Assembly: GCA_040285825.1 (NCBI GenBank)
Contig: JAUPSS010000002.1
Coordinates: forward strand, 2,232,001 to 2,296,000
DNA length: 64,000 nt
DNA from: Eukaryota sp. TZLM1-RC
Taxonomy: Eukaryota > Metamonada: BaSk clade
Direction: 5' to 3'
Part shown: positions 19,940 to 29,574 of the stretch, in pieces
Layout: each line of letters starts with the position of its first letter
Numbering within the stretch: the first letter of the stretch is position 1
Made by a program: the position numbers and the translations under genes
Notes under the pieces: model-generated
The model's database searches: none
What the model was told of the DNA's origin: nothing
Seen by the model: only the letters and a program-made list of their open reading frames with translations

Positions 19940-20155
19940 TGCTTTATCTTTTTTGGATGAGCTTGTTGAAATTGTTAAACAGCATACAGGAAGTTTTTTG
20001 ACAAAACGTTTTGGCAGAGCAGAATTGTATTTTCAATTTTTAAAGGTGAGGTACCGTTATTGTCTTCTGCTTTATTACCTCTTGGTCGCTTTTATGAAGG
20101 AAAAACTTCCAGTCAATTCTTGTTGGTTGATTTGGGATATGAAGATTTAGAATTT
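19940..20155 (+). pseudogene. LINE family A, 3' tail fragment
   Basis: The frame reads LSFLDELVEIVKQHTGSFLTKRF, then shifts to a FWQ-x-RIVFSIFKG-like stretch and SALLPLGRFYEG. It parallels the end of family-A copy 1 (RFLDDFEMIVKRRTG, QNRIVFSIFKGMLK, DALLSLGSHYE). Only the last about 70 residues remain. Confidence 0.65.
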
Positions 20156-20355
20156 TAATTTTTGTGTTTAGTTTTTTGAAAGTAATAAATTGAAAAGTTA
20201 AAAAAATTATTGACAATCTAAGGTGGTAAATGAACAACAATGATTTTGTGATTTGGGTCGTGAACCAGTCAGTCATCTCAAATAAAATCTCCAAACTCCT
20301 GTAAATAAATGGATTGGTTTCTTCATCAGACAAGCTTTTCAAAGTGTTTCAACAG

Positions 20356-20447
20356 TGTTGGCGCCCTAAGGCTTATATAATATGATTAGAAAATAAATCA
20401 ACTTTTCCTCATTGACTTTTCTTTACTACAATAGACTTTAGGCAACA
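20356..20447 (+). repeat. 5' LTR (92 bp)
   Basis: Begins TGTTGGCGCCCTAAGGC and ends TTTAGGCAACA, identical to 21711-21802. The first bases match the start of the 81-bp LTRs at 48396 and 41904 (minus strand). Confidence 0.88.
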
Positions 20448-20530
20448 ATAATTATTGGCCATTTTAAAGTCAAAAGGTATGCCATAACTTCAGCATTTGA
20501 CCAGTGAACACCCCCAGCAATTTTTACAGC

Positions 20531-20863
20531 ATGTCAGACATCTGTCAGCCAGATATCTCTGACCCTAATCCCCCATCTAACATGCAGCAGGTACCAGCGA
20601 CACATATACATAATATAGAGGGTAACGAGGCAACGGACCCGGATCCCACCTCCCCCTCCCTAAAAGTAGAAGAAGATGAAAGAGTGGACGAGGTCCCTTC
20701 ATCTTCAGCAATGGAAGAGGTAACGAGAACGGACCCGGCTCCCTCTCCCCTCAGAAAAAAAGAAACAGATGAGGTTACGAGAACGGACCCGGCTCCCTCT
20801 CCCCTCAAAGCAATGGAAGAGGTTACGAGAACGGAGAACCCTCACAAAAGAAGTACAACCTAG
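20531..20863 (+). CDS. Truncated Gag N-terminus with EVTRTDPAPSPL repeats
   Basis: From ATG 20531 (MSDICQPDISDPNPP) the ORF gives 110 residues of acidic, Pro/Ser-rich sequence. Tandem (D/E)EVTRTDPAPSPL units are visible at DNA level as repeats of about 50-60 bp. The ORF ends after a shift inside the third unit. The MSD start and Pro/Ser/Glu-rich lead resemble the Gag N-terminus of the large element at 54934-60261. It probably makes no full Gag. Confidence 0.6.
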   Translation: MSDICQPDISDPNPPSNMQQVPATHIHNIEGNEATDPDPTSPSLKVEEDERVDEVPSSSAMEEVTRTDPAPSPLRKKETDEVTRTDPAPSPLKAMEEVTRTENPHKRSTT

Positions 20864-21710
20864 AAGAGTTAGAGGAGGCCACGAGAACGGACCAGTTCCC
20901 TCTCCCCTCCCTAATGTAGCACCTAGTAAAGAAACGGATGGAAATCCCACTTTACATAATCTAACCCTTCAGGAGAGTACATACCACAGAAGGGGAAGAT
21001 GACTCCAGTGATGGATCCTCCTAACAAGGACACAGAGCCTTCCCTCGAATCAATGGACTTTTATTCATTCGAGCAGCTCCCTTCCTTATGGAGCCAAACA
21101 CAAGAAAAGTCGACCAAAAACGAGGTTACGAGTAGAAACTCCACCTCCACTGTTATTGTACTACAATACAAAGATACGGTCTTTGCTCCTCTGATATTTT
21201 TAGTCGTAAAGCCAGTACTTTAACAACAAAAGACGCCGCCTTCAGGTTTCTGAAGTTTGTTACTTCGTTTACTGTTGTTTTGATCCAACATAGACCCTGC
21301 ATGATCATTAGCGAATCCATTCTTCGATTCCATGATACCTTTACTAAACGACACTACCACGTTACTCGTTTACGAAAAAGGGAAGAAGCAGAGCGCTTTA
21401 TGTAGCGATTAAAACATACACAACAAAGTATTCAAACACACAGATCTTGGAACGAGGCCCTTTTCAGTTATTGCTTACTACACTATACTAACATTGATGT
21501 AAGAGAGTCATAGTACATCAATTGTCGATCTTAAAAATGTAAAACCAGTGTTTGTGCGAATCCCAATCACTACAAAGATAATTGTAGACAATAGAAAACA
21601 GTAGAATTCAGTATTAGTAGTCTTAGTAGTTATAGTTATTTAGTTATTTGTTCATAGTTTTAGTTTCATATTCATATAAGCTGATTTATTTTGAAAAAGG
21701 GAAGAAGCAG

Positions 21711-21802
21711 TGTTGGCGCCCTAAGGCTTATATAATATGATTAGAAAATAAATCAACTTTTCCTCATTGACTTTTCTTTACTACAATAGACTTTAGGCAA
21801 CA
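21711..21802 (+). repeat. 3' LTR (92 bp)
   Basis: Identical copy of the 5' LTR, preceded directly by the polypurine tract and followed by the ACAG target duplication. Confidence 0.88.
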
Positions 21803-21806
21803 ACAG

Positions 21807-22156
21807 ACGAAAACCACACTTCTTCAAAGTGTCCTTCTGGCTTCGAAATAGTTAAAGATGCCGAAAACCTTCACTCAAGAGAATTCCAGTCCACTTCAAA
21901 TTTCATGGAGTTGAGTTCGAGTTCGAGTTCTACAAAATCTTCACGACTAAATCGAGTTTGAGCGAAACTTATTCCGTCTCTCATCTTAAAAGCTACTTGT
22001 ACTAGTTTGATGTAATCAATATGTAATCATCGCTTTGGAGTGGAGTCGAGTTGGAGTTTGAAATTGTTGATGTTGATCACACAAATTTGCAGGGAATCTT
22101 CAACTGAATCCCTCTTTATAAGTCCATAGGACGCTATTTCTTAGTTAGCTGTCGGA
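21807..22156. other. Intergenic; possible Fanzor scrap
   Basis: Directly after the LTR element, 21804-21845 can be read as DENHTSSKCPSGFE. This resembles the Fanzor D-E-x-x-T-S-x-x-C-P motif, so the LTR element may have landed in a Fanzor remnant. The match is short and unsupported elsewhere. No other feature is seen up to the beta-propeller gene. Confidence 0.2.
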
Positions 22157-23107
22157 ATGGTCTGTAATGTACTCTGCAGCTCAGGCGACTCACTTGCTGC
22201 TGGATATTCAAATGGTTTAATTAAATGGTGGAGAACCGCCTCTACATCACTTGAAGAACTTAAATCTTCAAAACCCTTTTCCTTTCTTTTAGATTCTCCG
22301 ATTGATGCACTCCGTATCATAGGTAGTATTCTTGTCGTAGGAATGGATGGAAAAGTCCTTTTCTATATGCATCCATCAGAGGCACAACTATCAGAAACTT
22401 GCCCAGAACCGTTCTACAGAATCACCTTGCCCCAAACCATACCGTCATTCTCTGGTGCTCTACTTCCGGCTTCTGTTTCTTCCTTAACATACATTCCATC
22501 TTTACACTGTCTCTTCATTGGCATGTGTACTCCAATGCTACCTTACTCTGTCATTTGCTACTCTTTAGTTGATCCAATGGAACCTCAACATATGTGGCAT
22601 GGTCTTGAAAACTTTTCAGTTAGTTCCATGTTGTTTGTGAAGAGTAGGATGGAGTTGTTGGTGGGGTCAGTTGGGAAGCTGATTGTAATCAATCTTTCTG
22701 ATGATTGGTCGAAGATTACAGTTTCCTCAGAGTTCAAAATTGTTGAGGATGATTCTCGATTGTCAACAATCACTTCAATCAATCAAATCAGTGATGGTTT
22801 GATTGCAGTTTCATTCTTAGGAGGGTATGTTGCCTTTTGTTTGAGTGACAATTTTTCACCATTTAAAATTATTTCCTTTCCATTCTTAATTAGAAATTCT
22901 GTTTTATTTAATAATTCTTTATTTGTCGCTGGCAATTCAGATACCACTGCTTTGATAACTGTTGATGGTGAGGTTGATACCTTTATAAAGGTTGAATACC
23001 CTGTTTTCAGTTCAGTTCATGTTACTAATATAGGACTTATTGTTCCATCAAATGATGAACTTTTAATAGTGGAAGAGCCTAGGATTGTTATAGACAAAAT
23101 CAAATAA
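22157..23107 (+). CDS. Beta-propeller (WD40-like) protein, unknown function
   Basis: A complete 316-codon ORF. It starts MVCNVLCSSGDSLAAGYSNGLIKWWR, a WD40-like strand pattern (hydrophobic, GxxxG, ending in a W-W core). About six further cycles show short hydrophobic strands separated by turns (ILVVGMDGKVLFY, ELLVGSVGKLIVI, LIAVSFLGGYVAF, SLFVAGNSDTTALI). No GH-WD signatures are strict and no extra domain is seen. At about 316 residues it fits one seven-bladed propeller. It is convergent with the channel gene, about 110 bp apart. Specific function unknown. Confidence 0.65.
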   Translation: MVCNVLCSSGDSLAAGYSNGLIKWWRTASTSLEELKSSKPFSFLLDSPIDALRIIGSILVVGMDGKVLFYMHPSEAQLSETCPEPFYRITLPQTIPSFSGALLPASVSSLTYIPSLHCLFIGMCTPMLPYSVICYSLVDPMEPQHMWHGLENFSVSSMLFVKSRMELLVGSVGKLIVINLSDDWSKITVSSEFKIVEDDSRLSTITSINQISDGLIAVSFLGGYVAFCLSDNFSPFKIISFPFLIRNSVLFNNSLFVAGNSDTTALITVDGEVDTFIKVEYPVFSSVHVTNIGLIVPSNDELLIVEEPRIVIDKIK

Positions 23108-23217
23108 ACATCAAATATTTACTTAAATTATTTATTTACTTATTCATTGATTTGAGAGTTATATTCAAAATTTCGATATATACCAACTCAATCCAGCTTT
23201 GTTTAAAAAACCAAAAC

Positions 23218-26200
23218 TCAAATTAAGTCTACAATTCTATTCATTTCCAAGGATTCGCCTTCAAGGTCAACTTTATAGCTGTAATAATTTTCATTCTTTT
23301 CTCTGTGTTTCTTCCATATACCTACAATAAAAGCAACAGAATTCATTTCCTTAAGGTTTAGTGTCGATTTCTTTAAATCACTTTGAGACACTACATTTTC
23401 AGTTCTTTTGGCAAACAATTTGACTGACTTTTCATATTCTGGCAAGGAACAAATATCGCTAACATTTAATAACCTAAATATTATTTGAGGGAGAACTTCA
23501 AATAAGCAAACGAAAAGCTCTCCGCTCGGATCTATGTAAACTGTTACTTCAAGTGATCTCAAAAGAGAATTAATCAATTGAAATTGTTTACCTGGTGATA
23601 AAGGCGGTTTTAATTGAGCAAAAAACGAGCTTAAGTGACTAACTTTCAAAAATCCAGTGTGATTGGTATCAAAATGATGCCAGTTTGAAACAAAATCCTT
23701 GGCATCGTGAGGGTTAACAATGGCCTGTAGGTCTCTGGAAGCAGTAAAAAAGGCATCAATAATAGCTGCACACAACAAATTAAACAGAATGAATCTCGAA
23801 ATAACTACAAAAGAAAAGAAAAAAACATAAACCACAGCTGTATTGCACGTTTCATCAGTGTTAAAGGAACAAATAGTGGAAGATACCATCAGACATTGCC
23901 AATTTTGACCAGTGGCAATACTAAATAAGGTGAATAGTGATTTTGAAAAAGTTTGAAAGTTCAAATAGTAATTCAGACCAGTTGGAATTACATTAATTGG
24001 AACAGAATTGAAAGAAATTATTCCAATGACGGCATAAATAAAAAATACAATCAAGTAGAGAAAACAAACGCCGAAAACTACAGGAAAAGAGATTTCTGTG
24101 GTATGGAAAAGTTTTCTGACTGATGCTAGCCGTTGAGAGAGTCTAATTGCCTTGCATGCTCTTAAAATTCTTAGAATAATAACCAGATAACCAACTTCAC
24201 TAAGAAAAAAAGAAGGAATCATACTTGAGACTACGAAAACGTCATAAATATGCCATGGATCGTACCAAAAGACCTTGCCATATGCAAACAGTTTAAGAAC
24301 AATTTCAATTGCGAAAATGATGGTTATGGCATTTAAGATTTGCTTGAAAATACTGGTTTGCAAATCACTCATTTCATTTGTGTATAAGGCCAGGATAATT
24401 GTATTTGAATAAATTAAAAATGTAATAAATGGTTCAAAAAATTTGAGATGTGTGATTTTGAAACAAATTTGGCTAGTCAAAGTAGACTTGGAACCTGGTG
24501 TTATAGGTACAGCTGCAACCTCAATCAAGCTAGACAGAATCATTTTGTACCGTCTAATTTCCTCTGTTTCGCCAAAAGATTTCCTAATTTCTACTGCTGA
24601 ATAATCAAACTCTTCAGCCATTAAAGCTATAAATATTGAGGAGACAACCCAAATGCCAAGAATTAAAAATGAAACAAAATAAAGTGCTGACCAGAGATCA
24701 TTTGTAAAATGCCGAAAAGCAGCAAAAAAATGCTGGTTGGTAGTGAATCCGAATAAGGTAGACATGGCTTGAATGACATTATTAAATCCAAAATAATTTT
24801 GCACTATGGGGTAATTGAGAAACGGGGGCTTTTCGTGGAAAAGATGAACCCCAAGAATTCCAAAAAGAAATAGAAAACAAAGAAAAATAGCGAAAGTGTA
24901 AGATAGGACAGACAAAGAATTCCGCAGAGAGAGTAAAACTAACTTTCCTGGCTTTATTCTTAATAGCAAACGCAAAGGACGAAGTGCTCTAAAAGCTAAA
25001 AGGAAACTAAAACTTTGAGTGATTGATGAATTGATTGGAAGGATCAAAATCACAATGTGGAGTGATGACAAAATGATTACAACAGAGTCAATCAAAGTTG
25101 CAGGACTCCTAAAGACTCCTTCAGGACCAAAGCCTGAATAAGCCACCAATAAAATAAACAATTCTAATAGAAAAAGAACGTTCAAAACAGCAGTACTAAC
25201 CATTATAAATAAATCTTCTCTAGAATCACTCAAAGGGTAGTTTGCGATTAAGAAACAGCTAAGAACAATTAATAAAGAAGATCCATAGAGATAAACCTTT
25301 TGGTTTAAGAACCTGGTACATTTGATTCTAAAAGAACTGTTGTGGGGAAAAAGAAATAGAGAACGGGTCGAGGGTGGTAATGGGATGTTAAAATTTTCAG
25401 TAATGTCTTCATCTGACGAGTTGAGATCACTTTCATTTACCTGAACCTCGCAGTGGCATGATGCACCAAATTTTCGTCTTGAAATGAAATTATTGATAAA
25501 AATTGCGACTATAATGTTTAAGAAGATCAACGAAAAAACAACTATTGCAGAAATAAAGAAAAGACCAGAAATTACAGGACTTCTCGCGAATTCTGACGCA
25601 CTTATAGCCAAATCTTTCCATCGCTCACCACTCGATAGCAAAAAAACCATTAAAAAAGCTTCGCCAAAATTACTAAAATCGCTATCAGAACCATCATTAG
25701 AATGCTTAAATACCTCAAGAGAAAGGGCAGAAAATATCAAAACAAAGAAAATCAAAAAGAAACCAAAAGGAAGTAATTTTTTCAAAGATGCACTAATTAC
25801 TGAGAGTAGCTTATACGGTATGGAAAGTGCTTTTGAAAAGGAAAAGATTCTCATCACCTTTACCATTCTGGTGACTCTAACTAATGCAGTCCAATCAGAA
25901 ATCTCAACAAAGAAACTCAAGAGTGTCAGCATCAAGAGTAACACATCCAAAGAGTCGAGAAGAGAAGATTTAAAAGTATGTTTGACAAAACTACCAGTAG
26001 CCAAGATCCTTAATAGAACATCAAGAGAAATTAAAATAGAAAAGATTGATGAAATAATTGCAAAAATGAAGGGATAATTATGGTACAAATTAGTATTAAA
26101 CAAAGCAAGTGAAACAACCATCAAAAAGGTTATCGTAAAGGAAATAAATTCAAATTTGAGGGAAAAAACCAGACTCCTAACTGAACCTTGGAGACCTATT

Positions 26201-27222
26201 CGGGAAAGGCGACATGATGAAATTTTGGCCGATGACCAGCTTTCCTGATTGATTTCATCATCCAAATTTTCAGTTTGAACCTCAGCTTCAACCAAAAGAT
26301 TTCCCTCATTTGAAAATTTGGATAATTTACAACACGACTTTGACTGACTTTCTACAGGATTCTTCATGAAAACACGTGTAACTTCCACGTATTTTGAGCA
26401 GATAAGGGCGGTAAACAAGTTCAACACATAAAAAGAACCAAGAAAAGCAGAAAGAAATACAAAGAAAAACCCGAAAATACCCAGTGCCTGATAGCCAAGA
26501 ACTGCACCATCAACCCAACCTTCAAGAGAAAAGAAAGCAAAAATATTGAAAAAGGAAGAGAGAATGTTATCAAATGAAAGATGTCCTTGTTTGGGATTTG
26601 GGAAACTTGCTATGCATGAAAAGCCCTCAACACAGACATGATTGATTGAACGACAAAGGGACCAAGATTCCCAGTTGGTGGTATTCACCAAGATCTCAAC
26701 GGGGTGATGTGCAAGATCAGAAGGGACACAACGATTAGAAAAAGCACCACGAAGCAAATGAATGCCAAAGATGGAAAATAAAAGAGATGAAACAATTAAG
26801 AAAAATAGAGCAGATCCTGATGCTGGAAAGACCGAATTGACAACAAGGGATACGTGTTGAAAAGAGGCAATCAAACGAAAGGTTCTTAGAGAACGAACAA
26901 CTCGTAATAGGCGAAGAAAAGTGGGTCTAGCATAAACTAGAGGGGTAAATGCAAGAAGACTAAGTGCAACAATAATGAAATCCAACACATTAAATGGATC
27001 TTTGAGAAAGGTTTTGAGATTATAGGCCTGGATTCTGATAAAGGTTTCGAGTGAGAAGATTGAGATTATGAACAAATCAAAAATGAACAAAAAGCTTCCA
27101 AGACCAGCAGAATCAATGTGGGACACAAAAAGGGGAAGTAACGAGAGTACAATTAAGGACAGGATAACCTTGTTGAACAGAGGATGCTCTACTATTTTGC
27201 GGCATGAAGACTTTCTTATCAT
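23218..27222 (-). CDS. Four-domain voltage-gated cation channel (Cav/NALCN superfamily)
   Basis: A 1334-codon intronless ORF with four 6-TM repeats. S4 segments are FLRLLRVVRSLRTFRLI (I, about 102-118), LVRVTRMVKVMRIFSF (II, about 447-462), FRALRPLRLLLRI (III, about 744-756) and VIILRILRACKAIRL (IV, about 1014-1028). The pore loops read SLEGW (Glu234), SGERW (Glu533), TTNQH (Asn829 by alignment) and TGQNW (Gln1106). The filter is therefore Glu-Glu-Asn-Gln rather than the EEEE/EEDD of calcium channels or EEKE/EKEE of NALCN. An EF-hand-like loop (DTNHTGFLKVSHLSSFF) follows domain IV. The cytosolic N-terminus is only about 12 residues, so the channel is short for the superfamily (usually 1700 or more). 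It acts at a membrane, possibly plasma or flagellar. Ion selectivity cannot be inferred safely. Confidence 0.92.
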   Translation of the reverse strand: MIRKSSCRKIVEHPLFNKVILSLIVLSLLPLFVSHIDSAGLGSFLFIFDLFIISIFSLETFIRIQAYNLKTFLKDPFNVLDFIIVALSLLAFTPLVYARPTFLRLLRVVRSLRTFRLIASFQHVSLVVNSVFPASGSALFFLIVSSLLFSIFGIHLLRGAFSNRCVPSDLAHHPVEILVNTTNWESWSLCRSINHVCVEGFSCIASFPNPKQGHLSFDNILSSFFNIFAFFSLEGWVDGAVLGYQALGIFGFFFVFLSAFLGSFYVLNLFTALICSKYVEVTRVFMKNPVESQSKSCCKLSKFSNEGNLLVEAEVQTENLDDEINQESWSSAKISSCRLSRIGLQGSVRSLVFSLKFEFISFTITFLMVVSLALFNTNLYHNYPFIFAIISSIFSILISLDVLLRILATGSFVKHTFKSSLLDSLDVLLLMLTLLSFFVEISDWTALVRVTRMVKVMRIFSFSKALSIPYKLLSVISASLKKLLPFGFFLIFFVLIFSALSLEVFKHSNDGSDSDFSNFGEAFLMVFLLSSGERWKDLAISASEFARSPVISGLFFISAIVVFSLIFLNIIVAIFINNFISRRKFGASCHCEVQVNESDLNSSDEDITENFNIPLPPSTRSLFLFPHNSSFRIKCTRFLNQKVYLYGSSLLIVLSCFLIANYPLSDSREDLFIMVSTAVLNVLFLLELFILLVAYSGFGPEGVFRSPATLIDSVVIILSSLHIVILILPINSSITQSFSFLLAFRALRPLRLLLRIKPGKLVLLSLRNSLSVLSYTFAIFLCFLFLFGILGVHLFHEKPPFLNYPIVQNYFGFNNVIQAMSTLFGFTTNQHFFAAFRHFTNDLWSALYFVSFLILGIWVVSSIFIALMAEEFDYSAVEIRKSFGETEEIRRYKMILSSLIEVAAVPITPGSKSTLTSQICFKITHLKFFEPFITFLIYSNTIILALYTNEMSDLQTSIFKQILNAITIIFAIEIVLKLFAYGKVFWYDPWHIYDVFVVSSMIPSFFLSEVGYLVIILRILRACKAIRLSQRLASVRKLFHTTEISFPVVFGVCFLYLIVFFIYAVIGIISFNSVPINVIPTGLNYYLNFQTFSKSLFTLFSIATGQNWQCLMVSSTICSFNTDETCNTAVVYVFFFSFVVISRFILFNLLCAAIIDAFFTASRDLQAIVNPHDAKDFVSNWHHFDTNHTGFLKVSHLSSFFAQLKPPLSPGKQFQLINSLLRSLEVTVYIDPSGELFVCLFEVLPQIIFRLLNVSDICSLPEYEKSVKLFAKRTENVVSQSDLKKSTLNLKEMNSVAFIVGIWKKHREKNENYYSYKVDLEGESLEMNRIVDLI

Positions 27223-27416
27223 GGGTTTTCGTTGTGGGAAAGTATTTCAATTATTTGGTCTTGATTTTTGGTCAACATCAAGATCTCATCTGTACTCGGT
27301 TCCTTTTCATTTTCTTCAGTACAGTTGGGTTTTTTAGCCATATTCCAGGGTCAATAGCTAGCGGCGTTTTTTTTGTTTTTTTCATCCCATTAATCTATCA
27401 TTTTCTGTTGGTGTAG
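27204..27416 (+). CDS. Small membrane protein, possibly PMP3/UPF0057-like
   Basis: A 70-codon ORF divergent from, and overlapping by 19 bp, the start of the channel ORF. Two hydrophobic helices are joined by a short polar turn (LVLIFGQHQDLICTRFLFIFFSTVGFFSHIPG). The helix-turn-helix spacing and the C/T-x-F-L...G-x-x-x-x-IPG pattern recall PMP3-type proteolipids. Matching positions are few. A chance hydrophobic ORF in the channel promoter is a real alternative, and the channel may start at a later codon. Confidence 0.3.
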   Translation: MKTFLSWVFVVGKYFNYLVLIFGQHQDLICTRFLFIFFSTVGFFSHIPGSIASGVFFVFFIPLIYHFLLV

Positions 27417-27879
27417 CCATTCATTGGGTTTCAATACTTTCCAGCTGTGATGTGCTTATTATGTGAATCGCCATTCTCGTTCCCATTCCCGGGTGATTCC
27501 CAAAATGCCTGTTCTTACTCATTTCACTATCTCTTCTCTTGACACGGACTTGTGAACTGTTACCGAAGTCTCTCACCCTTCTTCTTCACTTGTTTGTTAC
27601 AACGTAGAGGTAAACATCTCATTGCATTCCAAACTTTGGAATCCAAAGTAAGGTCATAATATGACATTACCAAATTAGAAAATTGTTTTTTTCCAGTGAA
27701 AGACCTTGTCTCCTTTTTTTAACTCAACAACAATTTTTAAAATTCAAATTTAAAGTTTAATTTCTTCTACAAAATATTCTTCTTTTGAAGTGAATGAAAT
27801 AGTAACCGAGTGCTAAATGGCGCATTTAGAGAACCATACAAACATAAATTTATTTTATTTAATAAATATATTTTTTTAT
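27417..27879. other. Intergenic, no gene seen
   Basis: No coding or RNA feature could be supported between the small membrane ORF and a LINE tail remnant. Confidence 0.5.
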
Positions 27880-28037
27880 TTATTTATTGTAACAGATTAT
27901 TTAACATTTCCATTTGGCGTAATAGAATCATCTTTGCTTTATTTCGAAGCTTTCCCAAATACTTGTCTCAGATATTCAAAATGTTATATAGAAGTGTATG
28001 GGTAGATGTGGAGAATTTTTCTTCTTATAAGTTCTAG
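27880..28037 (+). pseudogene. LINE 3' tail remnant (diverged)
   Basis: The frame reads NRLFNISIWRNRIIFALF then RSFPKYLSQI. It parallels the LINE tail motif FWQNRIVFSIFKGMLKMVSDA of family A and the family-B LWRSRIQFAIINRLPRF. It belongs to either a third family or an old copy. AT-rich, ends near 28035. Confidence 0.45.
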
Positions 28038-29331
28038 CTCTTACCTGTATGTTGTCACTCTATAATAATAATAAATAATAATATATTTTTTTTATTTTAT
28101 TTTTTTATTTGAACAAACCCATTGCCCAAGAAATTCGATAAACTATTAATCCTTAGCGGCAAACATTGATGGGACTTTAGGTAAGAAAGCATACCGTGCT
28201 TCATTTCATGCATATCAGTCAACTCACCGCTGATTTCCAATGAATTCAAGCCACGTAACGAAACATATTATTCACAGATGCTGAAATAACCTTTGTTAAT
28301 TATGATCATTGAGCTTTCCGTTTTCTTTTTGGCGGACACAGCAATTTATATTGAATTAAGAACTTTTGTTCTAAAATCATATTGTCAAAACTTTTCCTAA
28401 ACTTTCTTTGAGTTATCCCAGAGACTCAAGTCACTACAGTGGACACTCCCGTTCTTCCAGAACACGTCCCACTTGGGGCTTTCACCCTTCTCACTCTCAC
28501 TTACCTAATTCTCAACATTCTATGAGTTATTTCGGTACCTCATCTCAATATTCTCAATCTAACCACTCCCGTTTTTTTACTTCAGCACAAAGTTTAAATC
28601 CCGGATCGATCACGATCATCTTGGTGGTCTAGTCAAGGTGCCTTCCGCCCTTACCATCTATTCACAATCTCACCCTTATCGCTTACCCTCTTTTCAAAAT
28701 TCTAAAGATGGTTCTATGGACCGTGGAGATTGTCAAAAAAGCCTGCAACAGGAACCTTCAACACTATCCCAAATTCGAACAGATTCATCCTTAATTCCAA
28801 TACAGTGTAGAACCCACTATATCAAAGTTAAAAAGTTAAGGGGTTTTTCAAAGTCATTGTGAAACATATAACAATTTCCGATTCATGTCAGAAGTTTATC
28901 AAAGAGGAGTCGACGTAAATATTTTCAGAGTAGAGGTACTAATGAGCTGCCTCAGAATGCAGGAGATTTTGAAAACTTAGTTGCACTTGAATCTTCAGTT
29001 TAAAATGTCAATGTATTCCAAAAAATTGGTGTTTTTCGTGGAAAGAAGAAAAAGGTTAAACAGAAACCATTTATTGCTGATCCTGATTTTCATCAAAAAT
29101 GCAACTACTTATGATCGGCCTTTTATTTGCTCGATTTCTACTGAAACCAAGGATATTGGTGTTCACGTAACACAAAGTAGAGATATTAGTAGAGCTTCGA
29201 ACAATCTACGAGCTCAACAAAAACAAGCACAATCAGGTCGACGTCTGAGGAAATGAGTGATGATGATCAATTGTCAAAACATCAAGTTTTTGTGAAAAGT
29301 CACGAAATTGTAAAGATTTCTATAATTTTGT
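28038..29331. other. No gene recognised; short Ser/His-rich ORFs
   Basis: ORFs of 74-91 codons at 28408-28632, 28638-28862 and 28981-29256 are Ser-, His- or basic-rich (GHSRSSRTRPTWGFHPSHSH). They are in different frames and separated by stops. They could be the remains of the 5' part of a LINE ORF, because family-B sequence follows. No motif proves it. Confidence 0.3.
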
Positions 29332-29574
29332 TTGAAATTGACAGTAATGGGGATACCATTATTTTATTTCTCAAGTATTGATTACGTTGCCAAGTTAGAG
29401 GGATTGACACGAGTATTGTCATGGACCAATGACAGCAAATCAGGTGAGGGTGTCTCATTGAAAAGATTTGATTATGAGAAAGACCTATTGAATTCATTTG
29501 TAGAATTAACGTATGGTAAGAAAATTTTTGGGTCTTTAGCCATAATATTTTCAACTTTTATTTACCTTTACCAG
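29332..29574 (+). other. Unassigned coding-like segment fused to LINE B
   Basis: The first about 80 codons of the ORF at 29332-29937 (YVAKLEGLTRVLSWTND, SLKRFDYEKDLLN) have no match in the other family-B copies and end where LINE B sequence starts (QKFDELR). I do not recognise it. It may be what the 5'-truncated LINE landed in. Confidence 0.3.

Larger units (their letters stand above)
20356..21802 (+). mobile_element. Internally deleted LTR retrotransposon with identical 92-bp LTRs
   Basis: Direct terminal repeats at 20356-20447 and 21711-21802 are identical by eye, begin TGTT and end AACA. They are flanked by a 4-bp duplication ACAG (20352-20355 and 21803-21806). A candidate primer-binding region ATAATTATTGGCCATTT follows the 5' LTR (20448-20464). 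The polypurine tract GAAAAAGGGAAGAAGCAG (21693-21710) abuts the 3' LTR. The interior keeps a gag start (20531) and a later gag piece (FYSFEQLPSLW). At about 21370 there is the end of integrase (LRKREEAERF). Protease, RT and RNase H are gone. Identical LTRs imply recent insertion, so a non-autonomous element mobilised in trans is likely. Confidence 0.88.

Noticed and set aside
25484-26077. 197-codon plus-strand ORF rich in Lys and Ser
   Set aside because: Exact antisense of the cation-channel membrane segments. Composition is the mirror of hydrophobic codons, with no motif.
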